The notes: generated by a model not told the origin, from the letters alone. 21,403 bases of DNA from DATBMY01 sp036554605 (GCA_036554605.1 DATBMY010000134.1:1-21403), one strand, 5' to 3'. Shown: positions 1-7,423, numbered from the stretch's first letter. Numbers and translations are program-made.

Positions 1-377
<377 letters not shown>

Positions 378-477
378 TAAGATTTGCTCTTTGCAAAACG
401 GTCAACACTCACTTTTATTGCGCTCGCTTTGTGATTCCTATTCGATTTTCTGAGAGCACTCACGGCTCTTTAAAGTT

Positions 478-596
<119 letters not shown>

Positions 597-604
597 TAAT
601 TACG

Positions 605-637
605 AAAAGGCTCGCCGCTTTTGTGGCGAGCCTTTTT
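605..637 (+). terminator. Rho-independent terminator of the rRNA operon
   Basis: A perfect 12-bp stem (605-616 with 625-636, AAAAGGCTCGCC against GGCGAGCCTTTT) with an 8-nt loop; the T-run continues at 637 and beyond. It ends transcription after the 5S gene. Its loop and right arm also carry the -35 region proposed for the next tRNA. Confidence 0.93.
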
Positions 638-649
638 CTGTTTTATAAT
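621..649 (+). promoter_or_regulatory. Probable promoter of tRNA-Leu, nested in the rRNA terminator
   Basis: A consensus -10 box TATAAT lies at 644-649. Exactly 17 bp upstream is TTGTGG (621-626), a weak -35 keeping only the TTG. Transcription would start near 655-657, a few bases before the mature tRNA at 661. The bases after the -10 are GC-rich (CCCGCG), like the discriminator of stringently controlled stable-RNA promoters. The spacing and perfect -10 are seen directly; use as a promoter is inferred. Confidence 0.6.
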
Positions 650-660
650 ATCCCGCGTTC

Positions 661-744
661 GCCGGGGTGGCGGAATGGCAGACGCAGAGGACTTAAAATC
701 CTCCGGCCCAAAAGGTCGTGCGGGTTCGACTCCCGCCCTCGGCA
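661..744 (+). tRNA. tRNA-Leu, anticodon UAA
   Basis: An 84-nt class II tRNA with a long variable arm. The acceptor stem pairs 661-667 (GCCGGGG) with 737-743 (CCTCGGC), and the discriminator base is A744. The anticodon stem is 687-691/699-703 and the loop CTTAAAA puts the anticodon TAA at 694-696, reading UUA. The T-loop GGTTCGACTCC is standard. The genomic sequence after A744 is TCC, so the CCA tail must be added by a nucleotidyltransferase. Confidence 0.97.
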
Positions 745-756
745 TCCTTACTTTTC

Positions 757-801
757 GAGCGGAAGACATCCATTATAAGTTTGTCTTCCGCTCTGCTTTT
801 T
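757..801 (+). terminator. Rho-independent terminator after tRNA-Leu
   Basis: A perfect 12-bp stem pairs 757-768 (GAGCGGAAGACA) with 782-793 (TGTCTTCCGCTC), separated by a 13-nt loop and followed by TGCTTTTTAT. It closes the tRNA transcript and separates it from the next protein gene. Confidence 0.9.
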
Positions 802-829
802 ATCCACGGGCTCGGGACGGGTTTCCAAA

Positions 830-2116
830 ATGAGCAAGAAGCCGAAACCCCTAATCCTATTAGCGGCCGCCCTGGCGGTCGCGTTGCTCGGCCTGTTATT
901 CATCCGCAACCAGATCGATTTTCCCGTCTATTACAGCGCCGGCCAATCTTTGCTTGCCGGCCGCGTCGATCTTTACGCTCCAGACTTCGCTCTGGGGCAA
1001 GTGATGGATTATAGATATCCTCCCTTTTTTCTCATTCTCTTTCTGCCCCTGTGGCTTCTGCCTTATTCGACCGCTGCTTATATATGGTACTTGCTTTCGG
1101 CCCTGGCCATTGCGGGAATTGTGATGCTGATTCGCGCCGAGATTGCGCCCGCAAGGCTTACAAAGCTTCTACTCGCGGCCTGCGTTCTGGTCATAGCTCA
1201 GTATTTCGTAATGGCGCTTCATTATGGGAATGCTCATCTGCTTGCGATCTTTTTTCTCTTCGCCGCTTTCTATTTTGAGAACAGAGACCGGTCCTGGCAT
1301 TCGGCATTGCTCTTATCGATCTCTATAACTATAAAACTCACTCCGGTAATCTTATTGCCCTATCTGGCTATAAAGCGCAGGTGGAGGATGCTTTCAGCCT
1401 GCGCACTCTTCGTCCTGCTCCTTAATCTCGCGCCAGCGCTTTACTTCGGCTTTCGAGAAAACTCCAGGCTTTTGCAGACCTGGTATAACCACGTTATAGC
1501 CAACCAGGAATTTCACGAGGCGAATGGCCCGATCAATCTCTCGCTGAAAGGCATGCTTCGCAGGTATTTCACCGAGGTCGATTACAATCAAAGGGTTGAT
1601 GGGGATGTTGAATACCGAGCGATAAATCTAGCCACGCTTTCATCCGATCAGACCGATGTCGCCTGGATGGCCATCTCCGCATCGCTACTGATCGCCGCTC
1701 TGGCTTTCATCATCTGGAGAAGAAGAAATAGTGAGACCGAATCAAGGCTACACGCGCTTGAGCTTGGCTTAATGATATGCCTGATGCTTCTTATTGGGCC
1801 GTTAACATCGAAGATCTACTTCATCGCGCTTATATGGCCGGTTCTATCTCTTGCCGGCTTCGCCTCTATGAACAGGTCGGCTGCCGCCACGTTTGCCCTG
1901 CGGGTTATTTACTCTATCGCCCTCGTTAATTCTGTTTTGCCCTTGCTGCCCGGGCGCTCAACTCAGAGGCTTCTTCTTGTTCTCGGAGTGGACTGCTTAG
2001 CGACATGCCTGATGGCTCTCGCGCTGGTCTTTGCGATATATCGATCTCGGATGGCGCCTCGCGCTTCATATGATGAAGCGCAAATCCAATCCCTGCCAGC
2101 AGCCAGAACGACATGA
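830..2116 (+). CDS. GT87-type (DUF2029) polyprenyl-phosphate-linked glycosyltransferase, integral membrane
   Basis: A 428-residue multi-pass membrane protein, probably a GT-C fold enzyme that moves a sugar from a polyprenyl-phosphate donor onto an envelope glycan or lipid. Family hallmarks are visible: a first membrane helix (about residues 8-25), then the acidic motif IDFPVYYSAG with Asp30 at the start of the first outer loop, then YRYPPF near residue 62 and the following hydrophobic helices. About ten further hydrophobic segments run to residue 405, and the tail is short and polar. The ATG at 830 has only a weak purine-rich leader. The last 191 bp overlap, antisense, the end of the ligase-like gene, fitting a shared envelope-polysaccharide locus. 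The acceptor sugar cannot be told. Confidence 0.82.
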   Translation: MSKKPKPLILLAAALAVALLGLLFIRNQIDFPVYYSAGQSLLAGRVDLYAPDFALGQVMDYRYPPFFLILFLPLWLLPYSTAAYIWYLLSALAIAGIVMLIRAEIAPARLTKLLLAACVLVIAQYFVMALHYGNAHLLAIFFLFAAFYFENRDRSWHSALLLSISITIKLTPVILLPYLAIKRRWRMLSACALFVLLLNLAPALYFGFRENSRLLQTWYNHVIANQEFHEANGPINLSLKGMLRRYFTEVDYNQRVDGDVEYRAINLATLSSDQTDVAWMAISASLLIAALAFIIWRRRNSETESRLHALELGLMICLMLLIGPLTSKIYFIALIWPVLSLAGFASMNRSAAATFALRVIYSIALVNSVLPLLPGRSTQRLLLVLGVDCLATCLMALALVFAIYRSRMAPRASYDEAQIQSLPAARTT

Positions 2117-3617
2117 CCACCTCTCCATCGCCGAAATTGAAATGTACGAGGGAACTCACGTTGAACGCGACGATTGCCCCGAGCGACCCGAGCGATAATC
2201 CAAACATTCTCCAATTGCGTTCGTTTCTACCCGATCGAGCCATCTTCCAGCTCTCCGCTCCCAGAATCGCCATGGTGGCAAAATAGAGTACCAGCGCGGG
2301 CAAGCCCCACCAGGTAGCAATCTGCACAGGTGTTGAATGAAAATGGCCCGGCGGTAATCTCCCCTCGTCATAGAGCCCGAATTCTTCCTTGAGTCTCGCC
2401 TCGCTGCCTTTTCCAATCCCTAAGATGGGATGGTCCTTGACCAATCTGAATGCCTCGCGCCAGACTTCAATACGGTATGCAGTGCTTCCCTCCTCGAGAT
2501 CGAATAGCGAAACGCCCCGGTACTTTTCGATCACAGCTAACCCCGCGGGCATCAGCACCAGCACGCCGAGCGCGGCAATAACTATTGCACGATGTCTGAA
2601 ACTCGCTATTGCCATTATAACCGCCGCAGTGACCAGCCCGACTATGGCTGCGCGCGTGGAGGTGAGCAGCAATGCGGCGGCAATCAAAAGCGCCGACCCG
2701 GCAAGAAACAATGCCGTTGCCGAATTCTTTCTCGGATGCGCTATTAACATCCCAAGCGCAAGCGCGCCGATGAGTTGCAAGACTTCCGCATAAGTTTCGT
2801 AATGGCTGTAAAAGCCCGATACGCGGAAACCGCGACCCGGTGACGTGCTTATGCCGAGGGGATCGTCTTCCGGACCGTGGTACTCCCTCGATACGTTAAC
2901 GCTCTGTACTTCTTCGCCTCGCTGGTAAGTGATTCGAAGCCTGCCGCGTTGCGATCCGATTATTCGCAAAAGGTCCTCTTGCGACTTCACGTTTTGACCG
3001 TCCGCGCTGAGTATGATATCGCCCACCGCGAGCCCGTCATCCGCGAGGAAACTATTCTCTTTAATGGCGTCTATGTGCAGCCCCTTGCCCCTGGCAATCT
3101 GTAAGCCGCTATAGGCTACATTGACAAGGCAGGAGGCGATGATGATAAATGCGAGCGCGGTCGCGAACCGAAGACTGCGGATTTTACTGCTGACGAAGTA
3201 AAAAGCTAGAAAGAAAGCGGGACTCCTCAGACCTTTCAAGCTCAACATCGGATCGTAAGAAAAGAAGGATGAAACCACGCAGCAGGCAAAGAAGCCGAGC
3301 AGAGCCACGTCGACCGGGCTCCTGCGGATGCCGGTGCTGCGCGAGGCAGCCGTCTGGATGGCCCACGCCACGAGCCCTAACAGAAAAGCGCCCTGAGTCA
3401 AAGCAATTGAATGCGGCGCAAAGATCGCATAACAGATGAGCGATATAAAAATTACTCCGTCCGTTATCTTTGCAATCTGCGTGCTGCTTGCGCCCCGTTC
3501 AAGCTGAGAATTGCTCCAGAAAAGATTTGCAACGAAAGCGGCGATTCTGAAACGTGCTGGCTTTTTGTCACCTGTTACTGGCGAGCCGGAAGCAGTATCA
3601 TCTATCAATCCGTTCAA
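1926..3617 (-). CDS. O-antigen ligase/polymerase-like (Wzy_C) membrane protein with an inserted PDZ domain
   Basis: A 563-residue polytopic membrane protein of the O-antigen ligase family, which joins or polymerises undecaprenyl-linked glycans outside the inner membrane. Family marks in the second half are TSTRAAIVGL (319-328), EVWREAFRLVKDHPILGIG (384-402) and the His motif GHFHSTPVQ (424-432) before more membrane helices. Unusually, residues about 177-243, between a membrane helix and the ligase core, read as a PDZ domain: FLADDGLAVGDIILSADGQ (190-208), then the DLLRII helix and a final ITYQRG strand. The tail (515-563) is charged and looks disordered; it is the part encoded opposite the GT87 gene. 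The start is TTG at 3617 with weak leader purines. It probably has its own promoter upstream. Confidence 0.82.
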   Translation of the reverse strand: MNGLIDDTASGSPVTGDKKPARFRIAAFVANLFWSNSQLERGASSTQIAKITDGVIFISLICYAIFAPHSIALTQGAFLLGLVAWAIQTAASRSTGIRRSPVDVALLGFFACCVVSSFFSYDPMLSLKGLRSPAFFLAFYFVSSKIRSLRFATALAFIIIASCLVNVAYSGLQIARGKGLHIDAIKENSFLADDGLAVGDIILSADGQNVKSQEDLLRIIGSQRGRLRITYQRGEEVQSVNVSREYHGPEDDPLGISTSPGRGFRVSGFYSHYETYAEVLQLIGALALGMLIAHPRKNSATALFLAGSALLIAAALLLTSTRAAIVGLVTAAVIMAIASFRHRAIVIAALGVLVLMPAGLAVIEKYRGVSLFDLEEGSTAYRIEVWREAFRLVKDHPILGIGKGSEARLKEEFGLYDEGRLPPGHFHSTPVQIATWWGLPALVLYFATMAILGAESWKMARSGRNERNWRMFGLSLGSLGAIVAFNVSSLVHFNFGDGEVVMSFWLLAGIGFALHHMKREAPSEIDISQRPAREPSGMSLSSPLREQEEASELSARAARAKQN

Positions 3618-3671
3618 CCTCTGCTTTCCAAATCATGGCAAACATCCGACAGAATCAGGGAGATAAAAGTC

Positions 3672-3700
3672 ATTTTATGCTGAGCCCCCGCACAAATCAA
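3672..3700 (-). promoter_or_regulatory. Sigma-70-type promoter upstream of the ligase-like gene
   Basis: Read on the minus strand, TTGATT (3700-3695) is followed after exactly 17 bp by TAAAAT (3677-3672), close to TTGACA-17-TATAAT. Transcription would start near 3665, leaving about 50 nt before the TTG start at 3617. It sits in the 280-bp gap between ribA and the ligase-like gene (3618-3897), in which I see no other gene and no strong terminator. Inferred from sequence only. Confidence 0.5.
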
Positions 3701-3897
3701 TCGTTGATCACGGGCGTGCCGGGCCTCTATTCACCCTTTGGCACAGCAATGCGACGCGTCCTGCTGGTGACTCGACGAGCGGGATTTTAGATATGGGCTG
3801 GCAATGCGGGCCTGGACATCCCGCTCAGCACGGGAGAGTGGATGCAATGACAAGCATAGGCTACATATCAATTATTCGCAGATTGGTCCGGCCTCCT

Positions 3898-4578
3898 TCA
3901 GGCCACGTTGATGAGGTGACCCATCTTCTCTCTCTTGGTGCGCAGGTAGCGCATCGCGGCCTCCGCCGGTGGGACTTCCAGCGCAACTCGTTCGATGACT
4001 TCAAGGCCAGACTGCCCGAGCGCGCGAATCTTGGCCGGGTTATTCGACAAGACGCGCACCTTCCAAAGTCCGAGATCACGCAGTATCTCTGCGCACTGCT
4101 CGTAACTCCGGCTGTCAATATCTAGCCCGAGCATCTCGTTGGCTTCAACCGTATCCGCACCATAATCTTGCAATGCGTAGGCGCGGATCTTGTTGATGAT
4201 CCCTATACCTCGCCCTTCCTGCTGTTGGTAAACAATCGCCCCGTGACCCTCGGTCGCTATGAGCCTCATGGCTTCGCGGAGTTGCTTGCCGCAGTCGCAG
4301 CGGGTTGAGCCAAACACATCGCCCGTCATGCACTGCGAATGGATGCGAACGAGGCTTGCGCGGTCCGGGTGCGGGATGCCTCTTACAAGCGCGATGAACT
4401 CTTCGGAAGAAGTCAGCGACCGGTAGCCGATGATCTGATATTCACCGAATTCGGTCGGCAATCTCGCTTCGGCAACCCTGCGGACTGTGGTCAATCTCGT
4501 GTGACCGCGAAATTGCTTCTCTGATAGATGCCGGGTCGTGTTCCGCATTCTAATGCCATCCTTCAGGTTATCACCCAT
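3898..4578 (-). CDS. ribA: GTP cyclohydrolase II
   Basis: Opens GTP to 2,5-diamino-6-ribosylamino-4-pyrimidinone phosphate, formate and pyrophosphate, the first step of riboflavin synthesis; cytosolic and zinc-dependent. The zinc cysteines are C83, C94 and C96 within CMTGDVFGSTRCDCG (83-97). The GTP-binding stretches QQQEGRGIGI (118-127) and RVLSNNPAKI (175-184) are intact. No DHBP synthase (RibB) domain is fused. The long form starts at 4578, 5 bp after the peroxidase stop. A second ATG at 4548 (residue 11) has a better ribosome site, AAGGA about 10 nt ahead, and would give 216 residues, nearer the usual 196-200. Either way it is probably co-transcribed with the cytochrome gene. No other rib gene and no FMN riboswitch is seen. 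Confidence 0.93.
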   Translation of the reverse strand: MGDNLKDGIRMRNTTRHLSEKQFRGHTRLTTVRRVAEARLPTEFGEYQIIGYRSLTSSEEFIALVRGIPHPDRASLVRIHSQCMTGDVFGSTRCDCGKQLREAMRLIATEGHGAIVYQQQEGRGIGIINKIRAYALQDYGADTVEANEMLGLDIDSRSYEQCAEILRDLGLWKVRVLSNNPAKIRALGQSGLEVIERVALEVPPAEAAMRYLRTKREKMGHLINVA

Positions 4579-4583
4579 TGCTA

Positions 4584-5948
4584 CTAAAGCGATTTCAGGT
4601 ACTCGATCAGATCGAGCTTTTCTTGCTCCGTGAGCGAGAGGTTAAAGAACTGGTTATAGTGGTTAATAACATCCAGCAGAGTTGCGAACCTGCCGTCGTG
4701 ATAGAATCCGCCCTTCTGATGGGTCCATAGCCCTTTGAGCGGCGCCGTTCGATATGCTTCATCGGGCGAGCGCTTCGCCTGGAAATCATCGATGCCAATT
4801 TCGGAAGCTTTGTGCATATTCCAACCGGGCTCGGTAAACAGAGGTGGAACATGACACGTAGAACATTGCGCTTTGTTGTTGAAAACAGCCTGGCCGCGCA
4901 AGGCCGCTTCTTTGTTGAAGCTCTCGCCGGGCGGCGCCGGGGCGGGAATGGCAAGCTGATAGAAATGAAGCGCCGCGAGTTTCGATGTGATCAAGTCGGG
5001 CACGGCTCTCACATTTCCAAACCCATTCTTCGCGGCTATCGGAAACTTCTCCGGATCATTTAGCCTCGGGTCGTAGAACGTGCCTTTTCCGTGCATCTCA
5101 AGGTTAGCGACAAACGCATTCCAGTGGGAGACCCCGCCCCAACCCGTCCAGGTATGTAGATTCACTCCAGCCAGCCCGAACGCGGGCGGGATTAAGGTCG
5201 CGGCCGATTTTCCATCGGGACGAAACGCCTTGCCATCGAGGAACAATTCCGCGTCAAACTTGCCCGGCCCCCAGCTTTGAAGTACAGCACGCACTGTGGC
5301 TTCATCCACCTCTAAGAGATCGGCTACGGGCTTCAGGTTGGGAGCGAGTCCCACTATCGCGCCGACATTCAGGTCACGGTTGGCCCAGCCGTCCAATCGC
5401 TTTCCGATTCCGGGCGCAAGCGAATCATCTACGGTCGAATGACAGACCGCGCATGTAATGCCTACCGACCGGAGGCTGCCATCTTGATTGAAGAAGCCCT
5501 TGACGCCCACAACCGCATCGAGCTTGAGCAAAGCGAGAGTGGTCGCGGGGTCGTCGAAATTGACGCGCCCTTTCTTCAGATCTTTCACCAGGCGATTGGG
5601 CAGCGCTTGGGAGTCTACTTTCAATCCTACGGCAAGGGCCGTTGTAGGGCTTACGCCCGGGCCTACGCCTCCGAGCCCGGCGCCTGCTATGGCCCTGTGA
5701 AGCTGAAGCAGATCCCCCCAGAAGGCCTCATCGCCGAAGGTATCGTCGCGGAAGATCTCGCGCCCCTCTTCTATCATCTTTTCCACATTGGAGCTGATTT
5801 CGCGGTCGAATCCTTTTTCTTTTCCATTGTGCGACCGGACATCAAGGCCGGCATCATCCTGCGCGCGCCCCCCGCTCACGAGCATGAAGGCCATTAAGAT
5901 CAGTCCCAGCAGTGTTATTGCTAAAGAGAGAGTCTTCTTAACAGGCAT
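4584..5948 (-). CDS. Exported di-heme cytochrome c peroxidase/MauG-like protein
   Basis: A 454-residue periplasmic redox protein. Residues 1-30 form a signal peptide (Lys-Lys, then a long hydrophobic run, cleaved near GGRA-QDD). Two c-type heme sites are present: CAVCH (166-170) and CSTCH (362-366). The C-terminal third matches the bacterial cytochrome c peroxidase/MauG family: YRTAPLKGLW (399-408), GGFYHDGRFATLLDVINHY (413-431) and the final helix ending EYLKSL. Such proteins reduce peroxide or oxidise a partner using electrons from small cytochromes. The first heme lies about 100 residues further in than in classical peroxidases (usually 330-350 residues long), so the N-terminal part (31-160) is an unassigned extension. 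The start is backed by AAAGGAG about 9 nt upstream. It heads an operon with ribA, probably under the facing ECF sigma factor. Confidence 0.87.
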   Translation of the reverse strand: MPVKKTLSLAITLLGLILMAFMLVSGGRAQDDAGLDVRSHNGKEKGFDREISSNVEKMIEEGREIFRDDTFGDEAFWGDLLQLHRAIAGAGLGGVGPGVSPTTALAVGLKVDSQALPNRLVKDLKKGRVNFDDPATTLALLKLDAVVGVKGFFNQDGSLRSVGITCAVCHSTVDDSLAPGIGKRLDGWANRDLNVGAIVGLAPNLKPVADLLEVDEATVRAVLQSWGPGKFDAELFLDGKAFRPDGKSAATLIPPAFGLAGVNLHTWTGWGGVSHWNAFVANLEMHGKGTFYDPRLNDPEKFPIAAKNGFGNVRAVPDLITSKLAALHFYQLAIPAPAPPGESFNKEAALRGQAVFNNKAQCSTCHVPPLFTEPGWNMHKASEIGIDDFQAKRSPDEAYRTAPLKGLWTHQKGGFYHDGRFATLLDVINHYNQFFNLSLTEQEKLDLIEYLKSL

Positions 5949-6030
5949 AATCTTTTCTCCTTTACGCAGCGCCCACAGGTAGAGTCGAGCATCTTCTCCG
6001 AATGATTGACATTACTTTTCTCTCCTCTCT

Positions 6031-6061
6031 TTATAGAGTTGCTGAGGGCGGATCGGTTACA
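6031..6061 (-). promoter_or_regulatory. ECF-type promoter for the di-heme peroxidase-ribA operon
   Basis: On the minus strand TGTAACC (6061-6055) is followed by 16 bp and then CTCTATAA (6038-6031). GTAAC/TGTAACC-like -35 boxes are typical of ECF sigma factors. The element is matched in sequence and spacing by the one facing the sigma gene. A start near 6026 would give a leader of about 80 nt. Confidence 0.68.
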
Positions 6062-6084
6062 GCAGAATAGATTATGAGAATCTT

Positions 6085-6115
6085 TGTAACCTTTTTCCGG
6101 AAAGATACTCTGTTA
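6085..6115 (+). promoter_or_regulatory. ECF-type promoter for the sigma factor gene
   Basis: TGTAACC (6085-6091), 16 bp, then CTCTGTTA (6108-6115). The -35 and spacing are identical to the divergent element at 6031-6061. Transcription would start near 6120, leaving a short leader before the sigma gene, as expected for an autoregulated ECF factor. Confidence 0.68.
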
Positions 6116-6145
6116 GATTAGGGGCAGACTTTGGAGACTATGACA

Positions 6146-6841
6146 ATGGTAACGACAGGGGCGATTACTTCAGCGGCAAGCGCGCTGAGCGATGATGAAG
6201 TTATAAGGCGAGTGAAGGCTGGCGAGAAGGCGCTGTTTGAAGTGATTATGCGACGCTATAACCAGCGGCTGTATCGAGTGACTCGCTCGATCCTTGGAGA
6301 TGACACGGAAGCCGAGGACGTGACGCAGGACGCTTATGTACGCTCTTACCTTCATCTGGACCAGTTTGACGGGCGGGCAAAGTTCTCAACCTGGCTGACA
6401 AAGATAGCAGTGCACGAGGCGCTGGCGAGGCTGCGCAAGCGGGAGAGGGTAGTAGAGATTGACGCCGAGTTAGGATCGATGGAGGGACGCATGAAGCTGG
6501 AATCGAAGGCACCATCTCCCGAGCAAGAAGTGCTGACCAATACTATAAGGATAGTCCTGGAGACGGCCGTGGAGAGATTGCCGCAAAGCTATCGTTCAGT
6601 ATTCGTGATGCGCGAGGTCGAACAGATGAGCACGGCGGAGACGGCCGAGAGTCTCGACATCAGCGAAGAGTCGGTGAAGGTACGGCTGCACCGGGCGCGG
6701 GCCTTGCTGCGTAAGCACATATACGCCCAGACGGGTGCAGCGACGGCGGGCGCATTTCAATTTCTGGGGGCTAGGTGCGACCGCATGGTCTCATCCGTAT
6801 TGGTAAGAATAGAGTCGCTTAACGGCGATACATGTGACTAG
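6146..6841 (+). CDS. ECF-family RNA polymerase sigma factor
   Basis: About 231 residues (236 if the upstream TTG at 6131 is used; an ATG at 6140 is also in frame). I prefer the ATG at 6146 because GGAG (6133-6136) lies 9 nt ahead. Counting from the TTG, region 2 spans about 34-104, with DDTEAEDVTQDAYVRSY (57-73) and FSTWLTKIAVHEAL (85-98) for -10 recognition. Region 4 spans about 140-197, with RLPQSYRSVFVMREVE (149-164) and the helix-turn-helix EESVKVRLHRARALLRK (179-195). Beyond region 4 is a tail of about 40 residues with Cys216 and Cys235, ending Asp-Thr-Cys-Asp. No anti-sigma gene is adjacent. It probably controls its own promoter and the divergent peroxidase-ribA operon. The signal sensed is unknown; the tail cysteines are candidates. 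Confidence 0.9.
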   Translation: MVTTGAITSAASALSDDEVIRRVKAGEKALFEVIMRRYNQRLYRVTRSILGDDTEAEDVTQDAYVRSYLHLDQFDGRAKFSTWLTKIAVHEALARLRKRERVVEIDAELGSMEGRMKLESKAPSPEQEVLTNTIRIVLETAVERLPQSYRSVFVMREVEQMSTAETAESLDISEESVKVRLHRARALLRKHIYAQTGAATAGAFQFLGARCDRMVSSVLVRIESLNGDTCD

Positions 6842-6963
6842 ACAGGTCAAGCAACCCACAACGAAGTTTAGCAATCGTTTCATCTCCCACACCCGACACC
6901 TAGCCCTGCTTACTTTCACTGAAAGTCTCTAAGCATCCCCAGCGCCGCGGATCGCAGCGACGC

Positions 6964-7014
6964 ATGGTGGCGCATGAGTGTTACGACTTGTCGTGGCGCT
7001 CATGCGGCGGCCAT
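6964..7014. repeat. Long near-perfect hairpin between sigma gene and small-protein gene
   Basis: Within the 284-bp gene-free gap 6842-7125, 6971-6986 (CGCATGAGTGTTACGA) pairs with 6991-7006 (TCGTGGCGCTCATGCG) over 16 bp, three of them G-U, closing a 4-nt loop CTTG. After a small internal loop, ATGG (6964-6967) pairs with CCAT (7011-7014). No T-run follows, so it is not a standard terminator. It could be a REP-like element, a small-RNA fold or an mRNA 3' end. I see nothing else definite in the gap. Confidence 0.75.
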
Positions 7015-7125
7015 TTCGGAATGCTACTTCGCAATAGCCATGCTTGCGGATGTCATCAGTTGCACTAAGTGAAGAGTTGATGTAGCCTCAAATTTAGATA
7101 GCTTGAATCGTTTCGGAGGTATTAT

Positions 7126-7368
7126 ATGAGCAGCTTTGATCAAAATGATTCCAGTTCGAGCGCTCACTCGGCGGCGGCGGAGGAAATAAGAAAGTTATTT
7201 ACTTCCCTGGACTGGGACGAGAAAATCAGCACGCTCGTGCGAGTAGAGCTCGACATGGTCGGGGACCTGGTTGATGCGGTTGTTTCCCGGGCCTCTCGCA
7301 TGGTTGATGAAGTGGCCGAGGCTTTCAGCCGCTCGGAGCCTTCCGATACTCCTGGCGCAAACCTGTAA
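7126..7368 (+). CDS. Small acidic helical protein of unknown function
   Basis: 80 residues with no family I recognise. The start is strongly supported: GGAGGT (7115-7120) lies 5 nt before the ATG. After a Ser-rich N-terminus (2-17), residues about 18-70 look like two amphipathic helices: AAEEIRKLFTSLDWDEKI, then a stretch rich in Val, Leu, Asp and Glu (VGDLVDAVVSRASRMVDEV). It has no signal peptide, membrane segment or cysteine. It sits 55 bp before another small unknown gene whose leader resembles its own, at the head of a cluster with an M28-type protein and a dehydrogenase. A protein-binding or oligomerising helical hairpin is a guess. Confidence 0.75.
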   Translation: MSSFDQNDSSSSAHSAAAEEIRKLFTSLDWDEKISTLVRVELDMVGDLVDAVVSRASRMVDEVAEAFSRSEPSDTPGANL

Positions 7369-7423
7369 TTGCGCCGCATCGAAGGGCGCATACTGGATTT
7401 AGATCAGTCAATGAGGGAATTAT

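Noticed and set aside
2389..2793. Plus-strand frame of 134 codons opposite the ligase-like gene
   Set aside because: Low-complexity Ala/Ser/Thr composition, as expected antisense to hydrophobic membrane helices.
3793..4125. Plus-strand frame of 110 codons opposite the end of ribA
   Set aside because: Most of it is antisense to conserved ribA codons; the remainder has no protein-like features.
5949..6145. FMN riboswitch ahead of the ribA operon
   Set aside because: The leader is too short and lacks the conserved RFN blocks; the ECF-type promoter explains the region better.
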